From: Gammaproteobacteria bacterium
GTDB taxonomy: Bacteria > Pseudomonadota > Gammaproteobacteria > Pseudomonadales > Azotimanducaceae
Assembly (NCBI GenBank): GCA_002712135.1
Contig: PASO01000040.1
Coordinates: forward strand, 56,333-87,855
Direction: 5' to 3'
DNA: 31,523 nt
Part shown: positions 24,292-31,296 of the stretch, piece after piece
Layout: the number at the start of each line of letters is the position of its first letter
Position numbering within the stretch: position 1 is the stretch's first letter
Translations under genes and position numbers: made by a program
Notes under the pieces: model-generated
What the model was told of the DNA's origin: nothing
Seen by the model: the letters and a program-made list of their open reading frames with translations, nothing else
The model's database searches: none

Positions 24292-24810
24292 TTAACGCTG
24301 GTCAGTCAGCGCAGCGACAATCTCATCCACGTGAGCTGCGGCCAAGGCGTGCAGTTCCTCGTCAGTGCGATCGGCGATGGGGTGCGGTACCCAGATATAG
24401 GCAGCGTCAAACCCGAGATCGTCAGACTGTACCCTTGCCGCCTCGATAAATTCCGTGGTGGCGATACCGACTGCAGGGATACCCCTGCCTTCCAGATTTC
24501 TCATGTCATGCGTACAGCACGACGTGCAGCTACCTCAATCGGCAAGTCCTTCGACCAAAACGTCGACCTCTTCGACGATAGCCTGTTCGATGTCCTTCGG
24601 CGCGGTTCGCCCTGCAGTGGGTTTGCAGTAACGTTTAACGTTGATGTCGCGTTCTTCTAACAGCGTTGCGACCTGTTCAAGGAAAACATCGCCCCGCACT
24701 TTGGAAATATCCAGAATGCCAACGGTCAAACCTGCGAGGGATTCTGGCCTCGCGCGGCGCGGTACCCCGACCGTCTCCCGTTCACCTGTAGGATCTAATA
24801 GTAAGGTCAT
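24292..24810 (-). CDS. UGSC-family selenoprotein (TGA at 24537-24535 read as selenocysteine)
   Basis: Read through one in-frame TGA, the gene codes for 172 residues with Sec92. The motif is A-D-U92-G-S-C95-T-S-C98-C99-T-H, the hallmark of the UGSC family first noticed in ocean metagenomes; homologues carry Sec or Cys there. Before the TGA, VGILDISKVRGDVFLEQVATL and EEVDVLVEGLAD form a Rossmann-like half; after it GRGIPAVGIATTEF, then WVPHPIADRTDEELHALA, continue the same alpha/beta pattern. This layout (strand, redox loop, helix, 'RGIP' strand) also recalls the Sec loop of GrdB/PrdB reductases. A four-base overlap with the thioredoxin-fusion gene (ATGA) and AGGAG upstream fix the start. Function of the family is unknown. 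Split calls at 24810-24535 and 24504-24292 would be wrong. Confidence 0.9.
24517..24527 (-). promoter_or_regulatory. Candidate SECIS hairpin
   Basis: Seven bases after the TGA the mRNA can fold GCAC-GUC-GUGC, a small stem with GU at its apex as in bacterial SECIS elements bound by SelB. Outer bases can extend it past a mismatch. The apex is about 11 bases from the TGA, closer than in the E. coli fdhF element, so the true element may be larger or shifted. Confidence 0.4.
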
Positions 24811-26237
24811 ATCTTAATCTCCTTTGTTACAGGCCGGCTCAGTTCGGGCGAGCCTGCAGTCCAGCCTGCAATAATACCGGAAAATTTACCCGCACTGGCA
24901 CCAGCCCGAACGATCATGAGACCTTCTGGCACCAGCTTCGACAACGTCTTGCCGGCCATCTCAGGCTCCACGCCCTCGGCCATGCCATGTTCGCCGCGCA
25001 TGACTGCTTCAGCGGGAACCTGCAGTCGCGCCATGATCTCCGCATGCAGGCGCGCCTTGTCCCACCCACCTTCCATCAGGGTGTTTTCGTGCTCCGGACA
25101 AACAACCAGGACACAATCCGGCCCTGGGAACATGTGTATGTTTTCGACAGCAAGCAGGCAGGTGACGAACGTCTGGACTAGCTCCTCCGGTGTGCGTGCT
25201 CTGTTATCGGTGATGCCTTGCAAGCCGTAACCGGCAAATACGGTTACTGCGTTAGTTCCCGAGGGAAGCCCTCGATCGACTGTTAATGGTTCCCAGGCCG
25301 ATCCTTCCTCATCCTCACAGAAACAATAGCCGAGCTTTCCCGGATTGCCCAGCGTGGCACGATCCACACCTTGCGGCTTGCCGCCGCCAATGTTTCGCAC
25401 CGCCAATTGCACGGCTCGGCCTATGGTCGCGTTGGCCCGATTGCCTTGACCCAAGGCATTGCCCTTGCAGTTCATGCCGATTTGTTGCGCGATGGAGCCA
25501 TTGACGATGACAACAGGGCCAACGAATCGGGTTGTCGCTAGGACTCCGTGCAGGCAAAAGTCCTTATCCATAACGGCCTCGATCGCCGTCAGAACGACGG
25601 GTAGGTATTCCGGGCGGCAACCCGCCATCACCGCGTTAATGGCAACTTTCTCGACGGTACAGGTGTCTAGGTTCGACGGCATCAGACCCAATACCTCACT
25701 CGCCTCTCTGGTGGTTCCCTCCAGCATGGCGAGCACGCGTTCCTCGGTAGGTGGCACGACCGGCAAGCCGTCAGACCAACCTCGTTCAAAACATGCCTCG
25801 ATGGGATCTTCTTTGGCACCGAGGGGTACAAGCCGGGAGGTCATGGGTGTATCACTATAGCGAATGCGCAGCTCAGCCAGATGGTCAGGTTCTTGGTTCA
25901 AGGCTCCACATCCGGGTTTAAAGTCCGGCAGATTAGTACCTAGGTCATCAGCGCCGACGATCTTTCCCCATGCCTCGCGATCCCAACCATAAGTTCGATC
26001 AACCTCGACGCCGTTCTTGAAGCGCACCAGGGTGGGGACAATCTCTACGTCTAGGCGATAGGAAGCATCTAGCGATGTATCGTCGATAACGCCTTCGATG
26101 CCTTCCGGGAAACCGGGGTCATCCTGGGTATAAATCTTTAGTGCGCTACACTGCAAGATTTCCTGTAGGACCGGCGTAACCATGATACAGGTCGGACAAT
26201 CCCGCTTAACGATGGCGACCAATCCGTCCTCTTGCAT
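24807..26237 (-). CDS. Thioredoxin-like domain fused to a conserved domain; UGSC selenoprotein partner
   Basis: 476 residues. Residues 1-100 are thioredoxin-like: C14-P-T-C17 follows an initial strand, and V-P68-T is the cis-Pro loop. From about 150 a second domain begins with FERGWSDGLPVVPPT and includes VEKVAINAVMAGCRPEYLPVV, GNALGQGNRANATIGRAV and GNPGKLGYCFCEDEEGSAWEP. I recognise these blocks as conserved beside UGSC proteins but know no established function. The CPTC site could reduce the Sec-Cys bond of the downstream selenoprotein. Its TGA overlaps the selenoprotein ATG. It is the first gene of the Sec/PhyH operon, facing the DUF35-thiolase operon. Cytoplasmic, no signal peptide. Confidence 0.85.
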   Translation of the reverse strand: MQEDGLVAIVKRDCPTCIMVTPVLQEILQCSALKIYTQDDPGFPEGIEGVIDDTSLDASYRLDVEIVPTLVRFKNGVEVDRTYGWDREAWGKIVGADDLGTNLPDFKPGCGALNQEPDHLAELRIRYSDTPMTSRLVPLGAKEDPIEACFERGWSDGLPVVPPTEERVLAMLEGTTREASEVLGLMPSNLDTCTVEKVAINAVMAGCRPEYLPVVLTAIEAVMDKDFCLHGVLATTRFVGPVVIVNGSIAQQIGMNCKGNALGQGNRANATIGRAVQLAVRNIGGGKPQGVDRATLGNPGKLGYCFCEDEEGSAWEPLTVDRGLPSGTNAVTVFAGYGLQGITDNRARTPEELVQTFVTCLLAVENIHMFPGPDCVLVVCPEHENTLMEGGWDKARLHAEIMARLQVPAEAVMRGEHGMAEGVEPEMAGKTLSKLVPEGLMIVRAGASAGKFSGIIAGWTAGSPELSRPVTKEIKI

Positions 26238-26335
26238 TGCAAATCTTCTCGTTCCTAGGCTTAAAATTGATCAGTCACAGCCGCAATAGGATGAATGACA
26301 GACCTCTCTAGTGTCAATGGACTAAAGCTTGAATC

Positions 26336-26368
26336 TGGCCCCACCAAAATTAACAGAATAAGGGGCCA
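26336..26368. repeat. Inverted repeat TGGCCCC-N19-GGGGCCA
   Basis: Two perfect 7-base arms, 26336-26342 and 26362-26368, lie in the 265-base divergent region between the thioredoxin-fusion gene and the DUF35 gene, about 99 bases before the former's start. The AT-rich 19-base spacer and position suit an operator for a dimeric regulator or a leader hairpin. No regulator gene is nearby. Confidence 0.45.
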
Positions 26369-26502
26369 CATGTTGTCTTAGACCTGTGGAGTATATACTT
26401 GTCACGACTCTTAAACCCCCTCAATTGAATCCGAAAAATAATATATGCTGGCAGTCCGATGCTAAATATGAAGAGGAGGCCAACTATGCGGGAAGGATTA
26501 AC

Positions 26503-26910
26503 ATGCCAAAACAAGGCGTAGTCCCGGACGAGCTAACGGCGCCATTCTGGACCGCCGCGAATGAGCAGCGTCTGGTCATCCAACATTGTACGAACTGCAA
26601 TCGCTTGCAGCACCCGCCGGCAGTCCAGTGCGCAAGATGTGCCGAAGGTAAACTCGAATGGCAGGAAATGTCCGGACTTGGCCACATCTATAGTTACGCT
26701 GTTGTCCACGATGGACCCGTTAGGATGTTGAAAGAAGGTCAGCCTTTTAACGTTGCGATCATCACACTAGATGACGATCCGAATATCCAGATGTTGTCAC
26801 ATCTCCCTGGCACTCCTTCCGGCGAGGTACCGGTAAAAGCAGCTGTCCAGGTGGTTTTCGAAGATTCCGCCAATGGTCAGAAAATACCTGAATGGAAAGT
26901 CATCGAATGA
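26503..26910 (+). CDS. Zn-ribbon / OB-fold (DUF35) acyl-CoA-binding partner protein
   Basis: 135 residues from the ATG at 26503, chosen because GGAAGG lies six bases upstream and family members begin with a similar FW-containing helix (LTAPFWTAANEQRLVIQHC); the frame is open 39 codons further but that part shows no similarity. The rubredoxin-like zinc site is C29-x2-C32-x10-C43-x2-C46. The OB-fold follows with GLGHIYSYAVVH. Such proteins bind acyl-CoA and act with thiolase-fold partners, for example in steroid side-chain retro-aldolases. Its stop overlaps the start of the thiolase-fold gene (ATGA), which supports a complex. Confidence 0.9.
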   Translation: MPKQGVVPDELTAPFWTAANEQRLVIQHCTNCNRLQHPPAVQCARCAEGKLEWQEMSGLGHIYSYAVVHDGPVRMLKEGQPFNVAIITLDDDPNIQMLSHLPGTPSGEVPVKAAVQVVFEDSANGQKIPEWKVIE

Positions 26911-28241
26911 AAGTTTTCGATGAAGCACCCGAAGATATTTTCCGTAGCGAAGAGAGCCTCGGGGTCTGGGAACATCGAGGGAAAGTCGCCGCCGTTGGCA
27001 TCGGCCATGCACCTACCATGCGGCGGTGGGACAATGACCCCGAAACTTGCGTGGGGGCGATTAGCATCTGCGCCCTAAGGCAGGCGATGGCCGACGCCGG
27101 CGTTGATCCGGGGCAAGTTGATGGACTTATTATCGATCCGGTGACGGCTACCGGTGCGGGTTGGCCAAAGGACAAACCGATTCCGCAAGATATGCTCGCT
27201 CGCTGGCAGGCTACTGACGACCCGCTGGACGGATTGACAAAAAATAGTATTGCCTGGCTGCTGAAAAACATGCCGGAGTTGACGGGCATCCAATTCGCGA
27301 TGAATGCATCAGGTTGTATGTCCAAAGCGCTCGTGGCAGCAGTGCAAGCGGTGGGTGACGGAGAGACACACACCTGCCTTGTACTCAAGGCCTGGCACAA
27401 TTTCGAGGGTCGTTACTATCAAGGCGGCGACAACGAGAACGATAGTTTGCCAGGCACCGCAGCGTTGACTGCTTTAACAAACCTTTGGGGTGCTCCTGCC
27501 TGCTCCGCCACAGCGATCCAGTTCAACGAGTACTGCCATAAATACGGAAAGAGCCACGCCATGATGGCACCCTTTATGGAAAACTCCCGGCGTAATGGTC
27601 TGCTGTTTCCAGAAGGGTATTGGGCTCAGCACCGACCTGAGGAGTTAACGGTCCAAGACTATCTTGCAGCTCGCTGGATCGCCGAACCAGCGAACCTGTT
27701 TGACAATGACCTGCCCATCATGTGTTCAGGTGCGTATCTACTCACCACTGCGGAACGCGCTATCCATCTGGCGCAGACACCAGTTTACATTCTCAACCAC
27801 GCGTCGAGTCGTGCCGTCCCGCGCAGCATTATGCCAACCCTGGAAGAGGTGGAGGTAGAAACGGCGCGCACGGGACGTAAGATTTACGAGGGCGCCGGGA
27901 TTATCGTTGAAGATCTTTCGTTCGAAAACATGTACGACGGATTCTCGCTCTTCCACCAGTTCCATCTCGAAGGGCTAGGTTTCCGCGGCGTCGGTCAGGG
28001 TGAAGCACTCGACTTCTATCAAACCGATATCAGTATCCACGGCCCGAACCCGGTCTCTCCCAGCGGTGGTAATATAGGCTCGGGGCGCAGCCGTTTCTGG
28101 ATGCACACCGATAGCATTCAGCAAATCCAGAAGCGAGCAGGCGCAAGGCAAATCACTGGCGTCCCTTCTGAAATCGGCGTTTCTGGTGGACCCATGCCAA
28201 TGGGAGGTAACTTTACGGTGTGGGGTGTGGCGCCGGACTAA
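26907..28241 (+). CDS. Thiolase-fold enzyme (SCP-x / Ltp2 type)
   Basis: 444 residues from the ATG at 26907, which overlaps the DUF35 stop. Thiolase landmarks are VAAVGIGHAPTMRRW, LRQAMADAGVDPGQVDGLII and the nucleophile loop N-A-S-G-C137-M, plus NPVSPSGGNIGSGRSR and GGPMPMGGNF at the C-terminus. The last parts lack the usual GHP His and catalytic C-terminal Cys of degradative thiolases. Together with the coupled DUF35 protein this fits the aldolase-like branch (Ltp2 with a DUF35 partner cleaves beta-hydroxyacyl-CoA), although a thiolase role is not excluded. A nearby out-of-frame upstream extension is ignored. It ends with a four-base overlap against the convergent GST-like gene. Confidence 0.9.
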   Translation: MKVFDEAPEDIFRSEESLGVWEHRGKVAAVGIGHAPTMRRWDNDPETCVGAISICALRQAMADAGVDPGQVDGLIIDPVTATGAGWPKDKPIPQDMLARWQATDDPLDGLTKNSIAWLLKNMPELTGIQFAMNASGCMSKALVAAVQAVGDGETHTCLVLKAWHNFEGRYYQGGDNENDSLPGTAALTALTNLWGAPACSATAIQFNEYCHKYGKSHAMMAPFMENSRRNGLLFPEGYWAQHRPEELTVQDYLAARWIAEPANLFDNDLPIMCSGAYLLTTAERAIHLAQTPVYILNHASSRAVPRSIMPTLEEVEVETARTGRKIYEGAGIIVEDLSFENMYDGFSLFHQFHLEGLGFRGVGQGEALDFYQTDISIHGPNPVSPSGGNIGSGRSRFWMHTDSIQQIQKRAGARQITGVPSEIGVSGGPMPMGGNFTVWGVAPD

Positions 28242-29014
28242 AAGTCCATGGGTAGTTGTAAGTGCTCACGATAGATCCGGTCACGATGTGCCAGCAATTC
28301 GGGCGACAGGGATTCGGCTACTATCGGGTCGGTGTTCACAAACGAGTCTCGGATGGCTGGATCCATCGGGCACAGTTCCGGGGGCATGGGCTGTAAAAGG
28401 ACGGCAAACGTAGACCAATAGATATCCAACGCCGACATTAGATTCCCGAAAAAATATTCGCGGCCCTCGGACTGTTGCGCAGTTAGCCTGGTGTTCAACA
28501 TGCGCAGGGTTTGGCCGATGCGCTGCGACGCAGCCTCCGCAGATGCCGGGCTATAACCATACTTCTCTCCCAGGTAGGACGCCGCTGCCTTGCCCTGCTC
28601 TGTCACCTCGGGATCGGACAAAGTGCTATGGATTATCATGATGCGGCGGTACCAGCCGAGGCCCGCCTCCCCACACAACTCGTTACAGAGCCCGAACATG
28701 AGAACGCGAGCTTCTTTATCTTTGGGCACCAGTGATGGTTCAGGGACCAGACGCTCGAGCAGATACAGTTGTTCATTCCACGTGGTACGAGGCCGTTCGT
28801 CGTTCCAGACGGCGACCGGTGCACTGCTCTGGAGAGTCCAACCCTGCAACGCTGGATCATGACCCGCTACTTTTCTGACCAGTACGTAAGGCACTCTCTT
28901 AATGTGGCACAGGCTTTTTAGTCCTTCCGCCCATGGATTGGGGCGGCCCGGGGGCGCAACAATGCGTAATCCGCTAAGAGTTTTAGCCTGCTCAATATCG
29001 ATATAGTCCGCCAT
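28238..29014 (-). CDS. Glutathione S-transferase-like protein
   Basis: 258 residues. The N-terminal thioredoxin-fold half holds LRIVAPPGRPNPWAEGLKSL and VPYVLVRK, then SSAPVAVWNDERPRTTWNEQ, equivalent to the glutathione-binding 'P-V-L-ES' region. The second half (EARVLMFGLCNELCG onwards) is helical with FGNLMSALDIYW matching the GST C-terminal core. The N-terminal Ser/Cys/Tyr activating residue is not obvious, so a non-transferase role such as isomerase or structural partner is possible. Cytoplasmic. It overlaps the end of the thiolase-fold gene tail-to-tail by four bases and is probably transcribed on its own. Confidence 0.75.
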   Translation of the reverse strand: MADYIDIEQAKTLSGLRIVAPPGRPNPWAEGLKSLCHIKRVPYVLVRKVAGHDPALQGWTLQSSAPVAVWNDERPRTTWNEQLYLLERLVPEPSLVPKDKEARVLMFGLCNELCGEAGLGWYRRIMIIHSTLSDPEVTEQGKAAASYLGEKYGYSPASAEAASQRIGQTLRMLNTRLTAQQSEGREYFFGNLMSALDIYWSTFAVLLQPMPPELCPMDPAIRDSFVNTDPIVAESLSPELLAHRDRIYREHLQLPMDF

Positions 29015-29093
29015 ACAACATTTCCTATTCGTTTCGTTGTCACATATTGCGTTTTTTACAAGGCTTTATAGGGTTTATTGTGAAGGGCATCCA

Positions 29094-29456
29094 CTATTTT
29101 TTCTTGCTATCTTGCCACACTGAGGACCAACCTCTCGATTCCATGCAGCTTGCTCTTCGATATTCCTGCGCGGCTTTGGCGGTCTTGATTATAGAATCAT
29201 CACACTGCAGAGCCGTCCGTTCACTAGCGTCACAGACGCCTCCGATAACAAAAGCGCATGGTGGAAAGTGCATGCGAATAACTGTACATGATGGATTGGG
29301 AATGGGTATCTTCATTGCTTCCGCATCGCAGCTAAGGCGATCTATCAGTAATCGGCGTTCGTTCTGGTGAGATTCATCCTCGTTCACCCATACATAGAAG
29401 CCGCTAGTCGTACACGCAACCAGTAACAGCAAGAACAAGACAGAAATTAATCGCAT
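29094..29456 (-). CDS. Cys-rich lipoprotein, unknown function
   Basis: 120 residues from the ATG at 29456, chosen because MRLISVLFLLLLVAC15 is a complete lipoprotein signal with lipobox LVAC. The frame is open upstream to 29504 but those residues precede the signal. Six further Cys residues in the mature part could make three disulfides, as expected in the periplasm. No family recognised. TATAAT on the minus strand at 29472-29467, about 11 bases before the ATG, could be a -10 box giving an almost leaderless mRNA. It is divergent from the cupin gene. Confidence 0.65.
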   Translation of the reverse strand: MRLISVLFLLLLVACTTSGFYVWVNEDESHQNERRLLIDRLSCDAEAMKIPIPNPSCTVIRMHFPPCAFVIGGVCDASERTALQCDDSIIKTAKAAQEYRRASCMESRGWSSVWQDSKKK

Positions 29457-29523
29457 TAGAACCCACATTATAGGCTGACCAAACATATAAAACATGATCG
29501 TCATTAACGATGACTAAGCCGCG

Positions 29524-29529
29524 TATAAT
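29524..29529 (+). promoter_or_regulatory. Candidate -10 box for the cupin gene
   Basis: A perfect TATAAT lies 40 bases before the cupin start. The -35 position (TCATTA with a 17-base spacer) is poor. Overlapping small inverted repeats (GTCAT-N5-ATGAC at 29500-29514) sit just upstream and might bind an activator. Confidence 0.4.
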
Positions 29530-29568
29530 ACGCAGTCAACACGACGCTTTACCTAAGGAGATGACGCA

Positions 29569-30174
29569 TTGGCAGACGTAAAGGACAACAGCGAATCGCA
29601 ACAGACATCATTCGAGATATTTGCCAACCCCGAGATCAATCAGAAATATGCGTGGGATGGCTACGATATAGATGGTGCTCTAAAGAAATGGGACATCAGC
29701 ACACTAGTCGAGAAACACGGTAAAGCACCAGTGCATGAAAAACTTCGTGAGATGGCCCAAGCGTATGCGAAAGGCATGGTAATAACGACACTGCTTAAAG
29801 CGCAGAAACCCGGTGGGATCAGTATGGTACACCTCTGGGTTGGGGCAAACTTCCCTTTATTCCGACATAGTCATCCTGCCAGCGGCGATTGCCTATACTA
29901 TGTTGTCGCTGGGAAGATCATTATGGGCAAGAGACACCTCGGTCCAGGGTCTGGTTTCCTGGTTCCCTCGGGGATGCCCTACAAATATTCAGGAGGACCT
30001 GATGGGGCGGAGGTGCTGGAGATTCGAGTTGGTTTCGGCCAGGAAGATTCAACAGGAATGAGGATTTTCGAGCAATCACTGGATTCGATTCAACAAATTA
30101 TCGATACCGCGAAAGAAAACTCCGATAATTGGCAGGCTCCGGAAAACATTGGAGACACGCCTTCACCAACCTGA
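29569..30174 (+). CDS. Cupin-domain protein
   Basis: 201 residues from a TTG start with AAGGAG eight bases upstream. The cupin metal motif is H100-S-H102 followed by ASGDCLYYVVAGKIIMG, with Asp107 where Glu is common, and GSGFLVPSGMPYKY as the second cupin motif. The first 75 residues are an extra helical part. Cupins are metal-dependent dioxygenases, isomerases or binding proteins; the reaction here cannot be assigned. No signal peptide, so cytoplasmic. It stands alone between the divergent lipoprotein and the iron module. Confidence 0.85.
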   Translation: MADVKDNSESQQTSFEIFANPEINQKYAWDGYDIDGALKKWDISTLVEKHGKAPVHEKLREMAQAYAKGMVITTLLKAQKPGGISMVHLWVGANFPLFRHSHPASGDCLYYVVAGKIIMGKRHLGPGSGFLVPSGMPYKYSGGPDGAEVLEIRVGFGQEDSTGMRIFEQSLDSIQQIIDTAKENSDNWQAPENIGDTPSPT

Positions 30175-30183
30175 TCATAATCA

Positions 30184-30211
30184 TAGCTACCTAAAGTTTG
30201 AAAGGTAACTA
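30184..30211. repeat. Imperfect hairpin after the cupin gene
   Basis: Nine-base arms TAGCTACCT and AGGTAACTA (one mismatch) are separated by ten bases, ten bases after the cupin stop. No T-run follows, so it may be a weak or Rho-dependent transcript end. Confidence 0.35.
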
Positions 30212-30310
30212 CAACGTAGGACTAGCAAAATAAGCCAGCTCACATTTCTAACAAACGTAGGTGGACTATCAGCTTGGAAATAAGCAGATATGAAAAATAC
30301 TTAGAAGAGT

Positions 30311-30340
30311 TTGAAATGTATATGTTCCATCATATATGAT
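30311..30340 (+). promoter_or_regulatory. Candidate promoter of the iron module
   Basis: TTGAAA (30311-30316) and TATGAT (30335-30340) are separated by 18 bases, a good sigma-70 match. The -10 lies inside the Fur palindrome, which would allow direct repression by Fur with iron. The predicted transcript would have a leader of about 125 bases. Confidence 0.5.
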
Positions 30341-30361
30341 AATGATTATCATTATCATATA
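30333..30361. promoter_or_regulatory. Fur box within a 29-bp perfect palindrome
   Basis: GATAATGATTATCATTATC at 30338-30356 differs from the classical 19-bp Fur consensus at one central base. The palindrome extends perfectly to 30333-30361. It lies about 115 bases upstream of the siderophore-interacting protein gene, in the 300-base gap after the cupin gene, and overlaps the best -10 box. Confidence 0.88.
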
Positions 30362-30389
30362 AAAAGTCTTATTCGTTTGTAACAAAACA

Positions 30390-30409
30390 CATCGACTAAC
30401 TTGTCGATG
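30390..30409 (+). repeat. Perfect 7-bp hairpin in the leader of the iron module
   Basis: CATCGAC and GTCGATG flank a six-base loop between the Fur box and the start of the siderophore-interacting protein gene. It would form in the 5' leader of the mRNA. No T-run follows, so it is not a terminator; a stabilising or regulatory role is possible but unsupported. Confidence 0.4.
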
Positions 30410-30474
30410 GACCTCATGAAATTAACGATTACGCTTTATATTTAATAAATTCGACATATTTCAGGTAACTCTTT

Positions 30475-31233
30475 GTGCGTAACCAATATGACCTGGTTGT
30501 TTACAGTAATCTTTCAGTAACTCCCCATATGCGGCGAATTAAGTTACATGGCGAGTCGCTCAAAGCATTCCCAACAGGCCAAGAAACCGGGTACGTCAAG
30601 GTCGATTTCTCCAAAGATAAGAATACGAAAATAATGCGCTCGTATACCATAAGAGCATTCGACCCGGAAAGGAGATTGCTTACCCTAGATTTTGTTGACC
30701 ATGGCGACCTAGGACCAGCATCAAGATGGGCTCGACAAGCAAAAAAAGGAGCCTCAATTCGAGTATTTGGACCCGGTGCAACAAAGTTACTGGACCCTCA
30801 CGCCGATTGGTACCTGATAGGTGGTGATATGAGTGCATTGCCCGCAATAGGAGCTAATCTTGAAGCTCTGCGAGCAGATGCAAAGGGATATGTGATTGTT
30901 GAAATTTTGTCTCAGGAAGATCAGCAACTTTTGAATTTACCAACAGGAATGGAAGTGATTTGGTTAATTCAAGAAGATTCTGATCCGCCTAACAAACAGC
31001 TTGTAGAAACAATCAGAGCAGTAAATTGGCTACCAGGAAGAGTTTATCCATGGTTCGCTGGCGAATTTGACGGTATGCGTAACATGCGTGCTTATTTCCG
31101 AGATGAGAAGAATATTGACATACATTCGATGTATTTGAGTTGTTATTGGAAACTCGGTGCCACTGATGAAGGCATGAAAAGAGCGAAAAGAATAGATGCA
31201 GAATCTGACCTTGAGGGAACAAATATTCAATAA
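30475..31233 (+). CDS. Siderophore-interacting protein (SIP) family FAD-dependent ferric reductase
   Basis: 252 residues from a GTG start. FAD-binding R55-S-Y-T-I-R60 and DFVDHGDLGPASRWA (72-86) define the N-terminal ferredoxin-reductase-like barrel; GGDMSALPAI (116-125) starts the NAD(P)H-binding domain, and YWKLGATDEG (224 onwards) is the family's C-terminal block. The ViuB/SIP family reduces ferric siderophores in the cytoplasm to release iron. A Fur box overlapping its promoter agrees with that role. Sampled lines of this gene have 35-47% G+C by hand count, lower than the catabolic genes (about 65% in one sampled line of the CoA-transferase), which suggests a different origin. An IsdG-like gene follows. 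Confidence 0.92.
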   Translation: MRNQYDLVVYSNLSVTPHMRRIKLHGESLKAFPTGQETGYVKVDFSKDKNTKIMRSYTIRAFDPERRLLTLDFVDHGDLGPASRWARQAKKGASIRVFGPGATKLLDPHADWYLIGGDMSALPAIGANLEALRADAKGYVIVEILSQEDQQLLNLPTGMEVIWLIQEDSDPPNKQLVETIRAVNWLPGRVYPWFAGEFDGMRNMRAYFRDEKNIDIHSMYLSCYWKLGATDEGMKRAKRIDAESDLEGTNIQ

Positions 31234-31296
31234 GCCTCTTTTTGAGTTCTTTAGGAAGCTTAATCGATATGGTTGGCAATATAAGCAGAGATTAAT

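Noticed and set aside
24292..24504. Separate 70-residue gene starting at the Met after the TGA
   Set aside because: It has no ribosome binding site and is the second half of the UGSC selenoprotein; the motif between the two halves is lost if it is called separately.
23173..24660. Several plus-strand ORFs of 80-196 residues
   Set aside because: They lie opposite the PhyH and selenoprotein genes and show no recognisable domain.
26386..26502. Upstream extension of the DUF35 gene to the ATG at 26386
   Set aside because: The extra 39 residues show no family similarity and the ATG at 26503 has a good ribosome binding site and matches the family start.
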